DNA from: Iamia sp038233075 | GTDB lineage: Bacteria > Actinomycetota > Acidimicrobiia > Acidimicrobiales > Iamiaceae | Direction of reading: 5' to 3' | Length of the DNA: 64,000 nucleotides | Assembly: GCA_038233075.1 (NCBI GenBank) | Contig: JBBSMQ010000018.1 | Span: 12,086 to 76,085, forward strand | Part shown: positions 17,177-25,145 of the stretch, piece by piece | Numbering within the stretch: position 1 is the first letter of the stretch | Layout of the letters: the number at the start of each line of letters is the position of its first letter | Notes under the pieces: model-generated | The model's database searches: none | Seen by the model: only the letters and a program-made list of their open reading frames with translations | Told to the model about the DNA's origin: nothing | Translations under genes and position numbers: made by a program

Positions 17177-17299
17177 GGCTCTGAGCATCGCAGATGGCGC
17201 CGGCCCACCGGTGGTCCCCAGGCGGAGCCCGTCAATCCACCGGAGATCCACAGGTCCTGCCCCTTCCTCCCCACAGGCCGCTCGTCGTACCGTCGGGAC

Positions 17300-17521
17300 A
17301 TGGCGCAGTTCGAGGTGACCCTCAGGGACCGAACGGTGGAGCGGGTGGGTGATGCCGACGCGTACCAGCAGGAGGGCCCCATGACCACCTTCTTCCGCAC
17401 CGACGGTCGGGTCACGGTCGACTCCTGGGCCACGCGCGTGGCCAGCGTGCGCACCGCCGAGGTGCTGCTGATCCGCCGCTCCGATGAGGTCGCCGCCGTC
17501 AGCGCCATCCGCAGCGCCTGA
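17300..17521 (+). CDS. Conserved small protein of unknown function
   Basis: A 73-residue soluble protein (MAQFEVTLRDRTVERVGDAD...). The sequence alternates short beta-like segments (FEVTLRDRTVERV, GRVTVDSWATRVASVRTAEVLLI) and reads like a small beta-rich domain. There is no signal peptide or Cys. It starts 123 bases from the diverging zinc-ribbon gene, so the gap contains both promoters. The function is not recognisable. Confidence 0.55.
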   Translation: MAQFEVTLRDRTVERVGDADAYQQEGPMTTFFRTDGRVTVDSWATRVASVRTAEVLLIRRSDEVAAVSAIRSA

Positions 17522-17615
17522 TCAGCGCGACCAGTGCGACCACAACGCTCGCGTCGCGCCACGTTCGTTCGCCCGTCCGTCCCGTCCCCGGCGTCGTCGG
17601 TGCGAGCACCGCAGG

Positions 17616-18485
17616 TCAGCGGCCCTCGGCCACCCGGTCCAGGGACAGTCCGACGAGCCGGACGACGCGGCCCCGCTGGGGGCGGTGGGCCTCCAACAGC
17701 GTCTCGGCGTCGGTCGGCGGAACGTCGGAGCGGCCCAGCACGGAGACCAGGGCGGCGCGGTGGGGGGCATCGATCACCGGCAGTGCATCGGGCTCTCCGA
17801 GGGCGACGGCGCGGGCGTGGTCGACGGCGTCGGGCCCGACGCCGGCGATGCCGAGCAGACGGTCGATGACGCCGTCGGCCGCTCGACCGTCGCCCAGCTC
17901 GAGACGGGTGGCATGGGAGGCGATGCGGCGGACCTCGTCGGCGCGGTGCTGCTCCAGACCCAGGACGTGGAGCTCGTAGGGCTCGGCCGCCGCCAGCCGG
18001 CGCGGCGCCGGAGGCAGCCGCAGGCCGCCGGGCCCGGGCGCGTCGTCGCCCAGGGCCTCGACCAGCAGCGACCACGAGCGCCCGGCCTCGAAGGCGGACA
18101 CGCCTCGACGGCAGACCCCGACGATGGCGGCGTCGACCACCCGGCCCGACCCGGCCAGGCGGAAGCCGGGGAAGAGCTCGACGAGGTCGGCCACCCGGCC
18201 CGTGGCCCGGAGCCGGTGGGGCTCATCACCGACACCGAGCAGGCCGGGCAGCAGGGCCGGCACCCACTCCACGCCCTCACCCCACGCGCGGACCGACACC
18301 TGGCCCGCCTCGGGGAACAGAGCCAGGGTGACCGGCCCCGCCGGTGTGCGGGTGGCCCAGGTCCAGGATCCGTCGGGCGCCGACCGCCAGCAGGGGTCGG
18401 CCACTCCCATGCGGAGCGGGCTCAGCGTGCGGGCCAGGTCGAGGCCGGGCGGCACCTCGGGGGTGAAGGTTCGGGGGGCAGGCAC
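17616..18485 (-). CDS. DNA-3-methyladenine glycosylase (AlkA-like) family protein, divergent
   Basis: A 289-residue protein from GTG at 18485. Residues 1-120 resemble the AlkA N-terminal beta domain (LDLARTLSPLRMGVADPCWR, then AGPVTLALFPEAGQVSVRAWGEG). The second half resembles the helical HhH-GPD part: FRLAGSGRVVDAAIVGVCRRGVS, LLGIAGVGPDAVDHARAVALGEPDALPVIDAPHR and a final HRPQRGRVVRLVGL. The hairpin LLGIAGVGP is shorter and weaker than the AlkA consensus. The expected GQQ-type motif before the domain reads GVCRRGVS. The Asp in PVIDAPH could be the catalytic residue. It may be an active base-excision enzyme of an outlying subfamily or a DNA-binding relative. Its stop codon falls inside a recurring ACCGCAGGTCAG word (see findings). 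Confidence 0.62.
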   Translation of the reverse strand: MPAPRTFTPEVPPGLDLARTLSPLRMGVADPCWRSAPDGSWTWATRTPAGPVTLALFPEAGQVSVRAWGEGVEWVPALLPGLLGVGDEPHRLRATGRVADLVELFPGFRLAGSGRVVDAAIVGVCRRGVSAFEAGRSWSLLVEALGDDAPGPGGLRLPPAPRRLAAAEPYELHVLGLEQHRADEVRRIASHATRLELGDGRAADGVIDRLLGIAGVGPDAVDHARAVALGEPDALPVIDAPHRAALVSVLGRSDVPPTDAETLLEAHRPQRGRVVRLVGLSLDRVAEGR

Positions 18486-18705
18486 AGGGGGCGGTGGCGT
18501 CCAGGTTCCGAACGGTTGTTCGGCGGCGAGAGTGTAGTGAGCGGCTCCACGGTGGGCTGCGAAGCAGCCACCATCGGCACGCGGCCCCCGTCCGGCGTCA
18601 GCGCGGCGACCAAGGGAGGGCGGAGCGCCTCGGTCGCCGCCGTCGGCATCCTCGCCGACGGGGCGGCGCCGAGCCGCGGAGGGCGGCACCGTAGGATGCC
18701 CGATC
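18486..18705. promoter_or_regulatory. Divergent intergenic region with an imperfect hairpin
   Basis: A 220-base gap between the AlkA-like gene and the fused transferase. It contains GGTGGGCTGC-GAA-GCAGCCACC at 18551-18572, an inverted repeat with one bulged base that could be an operator or an RNA hairpin. No small gene is supported. Confidence 0.35.
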
Positions 18706-21423
18706 GTGTCGGCGTCGCCCTCAGCCCCCTCGCGGCCCGACGCGCGTCCTGCGCCCGTGGCGGGCCCGCCCTCGACCGACGGGACGGGGCTGGTCGTCCT
18801 GGTGGCGGTGGTGGCGGTCGCCGTGGCCTGGGCCGCCGGTCGGGCCGACGGGTCCGATGACAGCCTGGGCCGGGCGCTGGGCCGCCTCGATGGCGGCATC
18901 GGCATCCTCTTCCTCGGCGCCGCCGCCCTGGCCCAGCGGGGAGTGACCCATCGGGCGTTGGCCGCCGGCCCCGTCCGCCCCGTCCTCGAGGGATGGCGCC
19001 GACGGCTGCGTGACACGCTCGTCCCATGGTGGGTGGTCGTCACCGTGGCCACCTTCCTGTACCCGGTGGTGGGGGGCACGATCCTCCGCCCGCCCCGGCC
19101 CACCTCGCTCGCCGACGCCGCCGTCATCGCCACCGCCGAGACGTCGTCCCTGCCGACCTGGATCGATGTGGTCCGGGACTGGCTGCTGCTGTCGCCCTTG
19201 TCGCGGCCGACGGGCGCGGCGCTGCTGCCGCCGGCCGCAGCCGGGCGCGTGGGGCTGTCGTGGGTGGTCGCCACCCTGGTCTCGGTGGCGCTGGTGCTGC
19301 CGCTCTGGGAGCGGGGCCTCCGTCGCCTCCGGGCGGGAGACCCGGTGCGCCAGGCCGTCCTCGCCGGCGCCGCGCTCGCCGTCGGCGGTCTGGCGTTGCG
19401 CCTGGCCGTCGCCGTGAGCAGCGATCCGGTGGGCTGGGGGGGGGTCATCCGCTCCAGCCCTCCGGCCCAGCTCGATCTCCTCGGTGTCGGCGTCGTGGTC
19501 GGGGCCCTCGTCGCTGCCGCCCACCACGGGATCGGACCCCTCGTCGGGGCGGAGCGGGTCGTGCGCGCCGCCGCGCCCCGGCTGGGCGGGGTGATCGCCC
19601 TTGCTCTGCTCGCGGGCGTCGCCGGTCCCGACGTGGGCACGACCCTCGTCCCCATCGGTGCCATCGACACCGTCGTGGCCCGGGTGGGCCTGGCCCTCGT
19701 GGGCGCAGCGGCGGTCCTGTGGGGTCTGCTCGTCGACCTCGACACCCCGCGCCGCTGGTGGTCGGTGGCGGCCCGACAGATGGGCGCGTGGGGTCGGGAG
19801 GTGGCCGGCGGCGCGTTCCTGGTGATCCCTCTCGTCACCGAGCTCTGGGTGACCCGGGCTGGGGGGCCCTTCGGCACCCAGCGCCTGGGTCCGATGGTCC
19901 TGGTCACCGTGGCCGGATCCCTCATCGCCGGGGCCGGCCTGGCCGGCCTGGGCCGGTGGGTCTTCGGCGCTGACCTGCGCCGCCGACTGACCCCCCTGTC
20001 GGCCGGCCTGGCCGTCATCACCAGCGGAGCCCTGGCCTGGCGCCTGCTCACCCTGGTCTCGATCAACCGCACCAACCCCAGCGGTGGCGATCCCTTCTAC
20101 TACCACCACCAGGCCAACATGCTCGCCGACCGCATCGGGTACTCCGAGCCGTTCCGGTGGGTGGAGCAGGGCCTGGCCGTGCCCTCCGCCATCCACCCGC
20201 CGCTGCTGTCGACCTGGCTGGCCGTGGGCTCGACCCTGGGGGCCCGGACCTTCCTGGCCCACAAGACGCTGACCGCGGTGCTGTCCGTGGCCGTGGTCCT
20301 GGTGGCCGCCCTGATCGCTCGGCGCCTGGCCGGGGATCGCGCCGCGGTGATCGCCGCCGTGCTGGTGGCCGTCTACCCCAACCTGTGGGTGATCGACGGG
20401 GCCCTGTGGCCCGAGGGCGTCTACACCACGATGGTCGGGCTGGCGGTGCTGGCGGCCTACCGCTGGTGGGAGCGTCCCGACCTCCGTCGGGCGGCCGTGC
20501 TCGGCGGGGCCATCGCCGTGGCCGCCCTGGCCCGCGGTGAGGCTCTGTTCCTGTTCCCCATCCTGGTCGCGCCCCTCGTGTTGCGCCGACGGGGTGTCGA
20601 CCTGGGGCGGCGGGTGGCGGCGGGCGCCGTCGCCGGCATCGTGGGGCTGGCGCTGCTGGTGCCGTGGACGGTGCGCAACGTGGCTGCCTTCGATCAGGTG
20701 GTGGCCCTGTCGACCAACAGCGACGAGGTGCTCTACTACGCGAACTGCGCCGACAGCTACGGGCTGGAGGAGACCCGACCGGTCCCCGAGGGTGCCCCCG
20801 CGCCCTCCGCTGAGTTCCTCGGCTACTGGTCGTTCAACTGCCAGGAGCGCGAGCGGGCGATGGCGGGGCTCCCGGTGGCGGACGCCGCCCAGGGTGACCT
20901 CTACCGCCGCTGCCTCGGCGATCAGTGGACGCCGGAGCTGGAGGGCATCGTCCCCGGCGAGCCCCCCGGCAACGAGGCGGAGAAGGCGCGCTACTGGCGC
21001 TGCCTGGGGGCCGACTACGCCCGTGACCACGCCGATCGGATCCCGGTGGTGGCCCTGGCCCGGATCGGGCGAGAGCTCGACGTCTACCGGCCCGACCAGG
21101 CCCTGGGACTGCTGTCGGTCGAGGGTCGTCCGATCGGGGCCGCTCGGGCCGGACGACTGGCCTGGTGGGTGATGGCCCCGGTGGGGGTGGTGGGGTGGCT
21201 GGCGCTGCGCCGTCGCCGGGTGCTGGTCTACCCCCTCGTGTCCCTCGGTCTCATGGTGCTGGTCACCACCGTCTACGCCTACGGGGCGGTGCGCTTCCGC
21301 ACGCCGCTCGAGCTGGCCCTGCTGGTCGGCGCCGGCGTGGCCATCGATGCGCTGGTACGGCTCCGTCCGGGCCGGACCGACGCGACCGTGGCGCACCGGC
21401 CGGCCCAGGAGACGACCTCGTGA
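18706..21423 (+). CDS. Fusion: degenerate acyltransferase-3-like membrane half + GT-C/PMT-like glycosyltransferase
   Basis: A 905-residue protein, about twice the usual size of a bacterial PMT-like enzyme. Residues about 25-430 follow the acyltransferase-3 layout seen intact at 13761. GIGILFLGAAALAQR aligns with SVFFVLSGFLLYR, LEGWRRRLRDTLVPWW with the WWRRILRIVPAYW donor segment, LSWVVATLVSVALVLPLWERGLRRL with NTEMSFYLFLPLWALFIRRV, and AQLDLLGVGVVVGAL with IDLFALGMLLAVL. The YHAV catalytic His is replaced (VAVAWAAGRADG). Residues about 440-905 are a GT-C enzyme with DPFYYHHQANMLADRIG, HPPLLSTWLAVGS, YPNLWVIDGALWPEGVY and PWTVRNVAAFDQVVALSTN. The latter closely parallels the enzyme at 10720. 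The transferase half is probably active; the acyltransferase half may bind a lipid or partner. The GTG start follows a 220-base gap. Confidence 0.78.
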   Translation: MSASPSAPSRPDARPAPVAGPPSTDGTGLVVLVAVVAVAVAWAAGRADGSDDSLGRALGRLDGGIGILFLGAAALAQRGVTHRALAAGPVRPVLEGWRRRLRDTLVPWWVVVTVATFLYPVVGGTILRPPRPTSLADAAVIATAETSSLPTWIDVVRDWLLLSPLSRPTGAALLPPAAAGRVGLSWVVATLVSVALVLPLWERGLRRLRAGDPVRQAVLAGAALAVGGLALRLAVAVSSDPVGWGGVIRSSPPAQLDLLGVGVVVGALVAAAHHGIGPLVGAERVVRAAAPRLGGVIALALLAGVAGPDVGTTLVPIGAIDTVVARVGLALVGAAAVLWGLLVDLDTPRRWWSVAARQMGAWGREVAGGAFLVIPLVTELWVTRAGGPFGTQRLGPMVLVTVAGSLIAGAGLAGLGRWVFGADLRRRLTPLSAGLAVITSGALAWRLLTLVSINRTNPSGGDPFYYHHQANMLADRIGYSEPFRWVEQGLAVPSAIHPPLLSTWLAVGSTLGARTFLAHKTLTAVLSVAVVLVAALIARRLAGDRAAVIAAVLVAVYPNLWVIDGALWPEGVYTTMVGLAVLAAYRWWERPDLRRAAVLGGAIAVAALARGEALFLFPILVAPLVLRRRGVDLGRRVAAGAVAGIVGLALLVPWTVRNVAAFDQVVALSTNSDEVLYYANCADSYGLEETRPVPEGAPAPSAEFLGYWSFNCQERERAMAGLPVADAAQGDLYRRCLGDQWTPELEGIVPGEPPGNEAEKARYWRCLGADYARDHADRIPVVALARIGRELDVYRPDQALGLLSVEGRPIGAARAGRLAWWVMAPVGVVGWLALRRRRVLVYPLVSLGLMVLVTTVYAYGAVRFRTPLELALLVGAGVAIDALVRLRPGRTDATVAHRPAQETTS

Positions 21424-21475
21424 GGAACACCGTGGTGCGCCGACCGGCCGAGGAGACGACGTCGTGACGAGCGTG
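21388..21475 (+). repeat. Imperfect tandem duplication spanning a gene junction
   Basis: About 44 bases beginning GTGGCGCACCGGCCGG (21388) recur as GTGGTGCGCCGACCGG (21432). Both copies contain GGAGACGAC(C/G)TCGTGA, and a partial third echo (ACCGTGGCGCGCGACC) follows near 21481. The first copy encodes the tail and stop of the fused transferase; the second supplies the start region of the next gene. Confidence 0.75.
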
Positions 21476-23227
21476 ACGAACACCGTGGCGCGCGACCTCG
21501 ACACCCCGGCCCCGCCTGACCCTCCGCGACGCTGGCCGGCGGCCGCCCTCGGCGCGCTGGCAACCCTGGTGGAGGGACGCCGGGGCACGGTGCTGGCAGT
21601 GGTGCTCGTCGCCGCCGGGATCGCCCTGCCGCTGCCCACCCTGTTCCACTACCAGGGTCCGCCCATGGAGGAGGGCTTCATGCTCGTCTTCCCCGAGCGG
21701 GTCCTGAACGGCGACCTCCCGAACCGCGACTTCCTCCACCTCTACGGTCCCGGCAGCCTGTGGGGCTTGGCCGCCTGGTACCGGGTCGCGGGCACCACCC
21801 TCGCCGCCGAGCGGGTCTACGGCCTGGTTCAGCACCTCGGCATCATCTTCGGCCTCTTCCACCTGGCGTTGCCGTGGGGTCGACGGGTGGCCACCTCCTG
21901 CGGACTGCTCGGCGTGCTGCTCGTGATCACCCCCATCGGGTTGACCGCCCTGGCGTGGAACGGGGCCGTGGCCCTGGCCGTGGTGGCATGCGCCCTGGTC
22001 CTCCGGGGCGCCCGCACCCCCGATCGGCGCGAGCCCCGGGCCCGGGCCTGGCTGGTGGCCGGGGGCGTGGGGTTCGGCCTGGCGCTGCTCTGGCGGCCCG
22101 ATCTGGTGGTGGCGGTGGCGCTGGCCCTGGTGGCCCTGGGGTGGCGACGGTGGCGGCGGGACCTCGTCGTCCCGGTGGCGACAGGGCTGGCGGCGGGGGT
22201 GGCGCCGATCCTCGTCCACCTCGCCACCGCGGGCGTCGGACCGTCGTTCGAGGGCATGTTCCTCCAGCCCGTCTTCGAGCTCCGGGGCGGACGCCACCTG
22301 CCCATCCCCCCGACGTGGGACCGCCTCGACGGAGCCCTGGCTGCGGTGGCCCAGCTGCGGGTGCCGGGCTGGCCGCTCCCGATGCTCGCACCCTCCCAGC
22401 AGGTCACCCTGTGGTTCCTGGCTCTTCCCCTGGCGGCGGTGGCGGTGCTCGGCACCGGGGTGGTGGCCCTGCGGCGGGAGCCGGCCGCGGCCCGCAGCCG
22501 GATCCTCCTGGTGGTCGGAGCCCTGGGTCTGGGCCTGCTGCCCCAGGCCGTCCAGCGGCCCGATACCACCCACCTGGCCTGGGTGTCGTGCGTGCCCCTC
22601 GTCTTCCTCCCCGTCGCTCTGGCCCACTGGGGCCGGTGGTGGCGGGCCGGCCGCGGCGCCCGGTCGTCGGTGCCGGGCTGGGTGGCGCCGACGGCGGCGG
22701 CGCTGGTCCCGCTGCTGGCGGTGGTCCTGATCCTGCCCGCCTTCACCGCTCGGACCTGGCTCGACCTCACCCGTCAGAACGTCCAGGCCGACTACTTCGG
22801 CTGGGCCGTCCGCAACGGCGATCGCACCTTCTACCTGGGCTCACCGCAGATCGCCGACCGGGCCCAGATCGTCACCGACGAGCTGGAGGCCCGCATCGAG
22901 CCCGGCGACCGGTTGCTGGTCGGCACGGCCGACCTTCGCCAGACGCCCTACAGCGACGCCTACTTCTACTTCCTGTTCCCCGAGGCGGTGCCCGCGACCC
23001 GCTACATCGAGATGGACCCCGGCATCGCCAACGCCGACGACTCGGGCCTGGCCGGCGAGGTGGCCTCGGCCGACTGGTTGATCCTCTCCCACGTCTGGGA
23101 CTCGTGGGCCGAGCCCAACGACTCCCGCCTGTTCGGTTCCAACGCGCCCAACGAGGTCGTCGAGCAGGACTTCTGCCGGGTCGGCCCCACCGGCGAGTTC
23201 TACGAGCTCTACCAGCGCTGCCCCTGA
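21464..23227 (+). CDS. Polytopic membrane protein, GT-C type glycosyltransferase-like
   Basis: A 587-residue protein from GTG at 21464, which sits inside the second copy of a local duplication. After the first helix comes an acidic loop, PMEEGFMLVFPERVLNGDLP followed by NRDFLHLYGPGSLWGL (about residues 66-101). This is the signature of a broad actinobacterial family of putative lipid-linked-sugar transferases. About ten helices follow, then a soluble tail of about 150 residues (from TARTWLDLTRQNVQ) with a Rossmann-like segment (EPGDRLLVGTADL) and Cys residues near the end (FCRVGP, YQRCP). It lies 40 bases after the fused transferase and is probably co-transcribed with it. Confidence 0.75.
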   Translation: MTSVTNTVARDLDTPAPPDPPRRWPAAALGALATLVEGRRGTVLAVVLVAAGIALPLPTLFHYQGPPMEEGFMLVFPERVLNGDLPNRDFLHLYGPGSLWGLAAWYRVAGTTLAAERVYGLVQHLGIIFGLFHLALPWGRRVATSCGLLGVLLVITPIGLTALAWNGAVALAVVACALVLRGARTPDRREPRARAWLVAGGVGFGLALLWRPDLVVAVALALVALGWRRWRRDLVVPVATGLAAGVAPILVHLATAGVGPSFEGMFLQPVFELRGGRHLPIPPTWDRLDGALAAVAQLRVPGWPLPMLAPSQQVTLWFLALPLAAVAVLGTGVVALRREPAAARSRILLVVGALGLGLLPQAVQRPDTTHLAWVSCVPLVFLPVALAHWGRWWRAGRGARSSVPGWVAPTAAALVPLLAVVLILPAFTARTWLDLTRQNVQADYFGWAVRNGDRTFYLGSPQIADRAQIVTDELEARIEPGDRLLVGTADLRQTPYSDAYFYFLFPEAVPATRYIEMDPGIANADDSGLAGEVASADWLILSHVWDSWAEPNDSRLFGSNAPNEVVEQDFCRVGPTGEFYELYQRCP

Positions 23228-23259
23228 TCGGCCGGCATCGTCGTCCGTCCCCATCCCGA

Positions 23260-23372
23260 ACCGGCGCGGGGGTGGCTGCTGGGGCCACCGGGACGCGCGC
23301 CGCTTCGGGTAGGTCTCGTACTGGCGCGTGGTGTGGTTGCTGGGACCACCAGGACGCGCGCCACTTCGGGGG
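23260..23372. repeat. Two-copy hairpin repeat between convergent genes
   Basis: A 38-base unit at 23272-23309 recurs at 23333-23370 with four differences. Each copy contains a five-base stem (GTGGC/GCCAC in the first, GTGGT/ACCAC in the second) around TGCTGGG, followed by GGACGCGCGCC. Similarity extends upstream into GGCGCG. The region lies between the converging GT-C and acyl-CoA ligase genes, so the hairpins may act as a bidirectional terminator. No gene is present from 23228 to 23386. Confidence 0.75.
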
Positions 23373-23386
23373 GAGCGGTGGAGGTG

Positions 23387-25018
23387 TCAGCGATCGGCGG
23401 CGACGGCGATGTCGCGAGCCCAGGCGTAGTCGGGCTTGCCGCTCGGGCTGCGGGAGATGGCCTCGACCAGCACCAGGTCGCGGGGGAGCTTGTAGCCGGC
23501 CAGGTGGGACTCGGCGACCGAGCGCAGGTCCGACAGCGCGACCTCGGCACCGGGTCGGGCCGCGACCACGGCGACGACCTCGTTGCCGAAGCGCGGGTGG
23601 GGCCGGCCCACGACGAGGCAGTCGGCCACGCCGGGGTGATGGGCCAGGGCCAGCTCGACCTCCTCGGCGAACACCTTCTCGCCGCCGGTGTTGATGCAGG
23701 CCGCCTCCCGCCCCAGCAGCTCGATGCGGCCGTCGGCTCGCCAGTGGGCCCGATCGCCGGCGACCGAGTACCGGGTCCCGTCGATGGTGGGGAAGGTGAC
23801 CTCGGTCTTGGCCGGGTCACCGAGGTAGCCGAGCGGGACCCGGCCCGCCTGGGCCAGCCAGCCGACCTCGTCGTCGCCGGGAGCGAGCACTCGCCGGCGA
23901 TCGGTGTCGACGACCACCGTGGTCGCCTCGGGGACGAAGGTGCCGGTGGTGGCGGCCTCGGTGCCCGACGAGGTGGTCACGGCCTGGCGGCCCGTCTCGG
24001 ACGACCCGAGCACGTCGACGATGGTGACCCCGGGGATCAGCTCCAGCAGCGCCTGCTTCACCGGTGCGGAGAGGATGGTCCCGCCGGTCAGCAGGTGGCG
24101 CAGCTCCAGGGGCCTCGGCCGGGCCCGCAGCTCGTCGACGAGAGGACGGGCGAAGGCGTCGCCGACGAGCAGCAGCGCCGTGGCCCCTTCGCGGGCACAG
24201 GTGGCCACCACGTCGCCGGCGTCGTAGCGATCGGTGGTGTCCTGCACCAGGACGGTGCCGCCCGACAACCAGGCGCTGAGGGCGTTCCAGTGGGCTGCTC
24301 CGTGCATGAACGGGGCCGCGGGCAGCGTGCGCAGGATCCGGTCCCGCGCCGCCCGCTCCACGACCTCGTCGAGGGGGGCGGTGATGCCGAGGCAGGTGGC
24401 GGCGAAGTCGGCCTGACGCCACAGCACCCCCTTGGGACGACCGGTGGTGCCCCCGGTGTAGAGGATGTAGCGATCCTCGCCGGTCCAGGCCGGGTCCGGT
24501 GCGGCCGGTGTGGCGGCGGCCAGCGCCTCCTCGAGGTCGAGGGCGTCGGGCAGCAGTGAGTCCTCGGTGCCGTCGTCGGCTCGCAGCAGCAGCCGGGACC
24601 GCAGCGGCAGACGGCCCAGGGCCTCGGCCAGGGTGGCGGCGAAGCAGCCGTGGTAGACGACCGCCGCGGTGGTGGCGTCGGCCAGGACATCGGCCATCTC
24701 CAGGGCGGTGTAGCGCCAGTTGACGTTGAAGGCGGCGGCCCGGGCTCGGGCCGCACCGATGAGCCCCTCCAGGTACTCGTTGCCGTTGAGCAGGAGCAGG
24801 GCGACGTGGTCGTGGGGCGACTCCCACCCGGCCGTGGCATCGGTCTCGGCCATGCCCACGTCGTGGGCGCCGAGGACCGCCGCCAGGCGGGCGGTGCGAT
24901 CAGCCTCCTCACCCCAGGTCCAGGTTCGGCCCCGCCAGATCACGGCGGGGCGGTCGGGGATCCGCGCCGCGATGGCCTGGTGCGCGGCGGCCAGCGACAA
25001 CCCCGCCGGGTCGGTCAC
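23387..25018 (-). CDS. Acyl-CoA synthetase / AMP-dependent ligase (FadD-like)
   Basis: A 543-residue ANL-superfamily enzyme that activates a carboxylic acid via an acyl-adenylate and CoA. The P-loop is YTGGTTGRPKGVLW (about residue 190). The adenylate-binding VLGSSETGRQAV (normally a YGxTE motif) is near 345, and the hinge region ELLGREAACINTGGEKVFAEEVE contains the GGEKV element. PSGKPDY near the C terminus includes the catalytic Lys. Residues 55-70 (VGMAETDATAGWESP) form a small insertion. It is similar to actinobacterial FadD paralogues acting on medium or long fatty or steroid-derived acids. It converges on the membrane gene across the hairpin repeats and is separated by 127 bases from the cyclophilin gene. 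Confidence 0.88.
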   Translation of the reverse strand: MTDPAGLSLAAAHQAIAARIPDRPAVIWRGRTWTWGEEADRTARLAAVLGAHDVGMAETDATAGWESPHDHVALLLLNGNEYLEGLIGAARARAAAFNVNWRYTALEMADVLADATTAAVVYHGCFAATLAEALGRLPLRSRLLLRADDGTEDSLLPDALDLEEALAAATPAAPDPAWTGEDRYILYTGGTTGRPKGVLWRQADFAATCLGITAPLDEVVERAARDRILRTLPAAPFMHGAAHWNALSAWLSGGTVLVQDTTDRYDAGDVVATCAREGATALLLVGDAFARPLVDELRARPRPLELRHLLTGGTILSAPVKQALLELIPGVTIVDVLGSSETGRQAVTTSSGTEAATTGTFVPEATTVVVDTDRRRVLAPGDDEVGWLAQAGRVPLGYLGDPAKTEVTFPTIDGTRYSVAGDRAHWRADGRIELLGREAACINTGGEKVFAEEVELALAHHPGVADCLVVGRPHPRFGNEVVAVVAARPGAEVALSDLRSVAESHLAGYKLPRDLVLVEAISRSPSGKPDYAWARDIAVAADR

Positions 25019-25145
25019 CGCGCCCGCCTCGTCTCCGCCCCACTCGCTCGTACCCGCCTCGTCCGCGCCCGCCGGCGTCGGTCGGCGCCCGGATCAGCGT
25101 CGGTCCTCGCCTCGGCTCGGCGGCCGGCGGGGGGCGGGTCCGGCA

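Noticed and set aside
17616..20075. Long minus-strand frame of 819 codons
   Set aside because: Only the C-terminal 289 codons are the AlkA-like gene; the rest is antisense to the fused transferase and Arg/Pro/Thr-rich.
18721..21639. Minus-strand frame of 972 codons rich in Gly/His/Gln
   Set aside because: Antisense shadow of a GC-rich membrane protein gene with no domain content.
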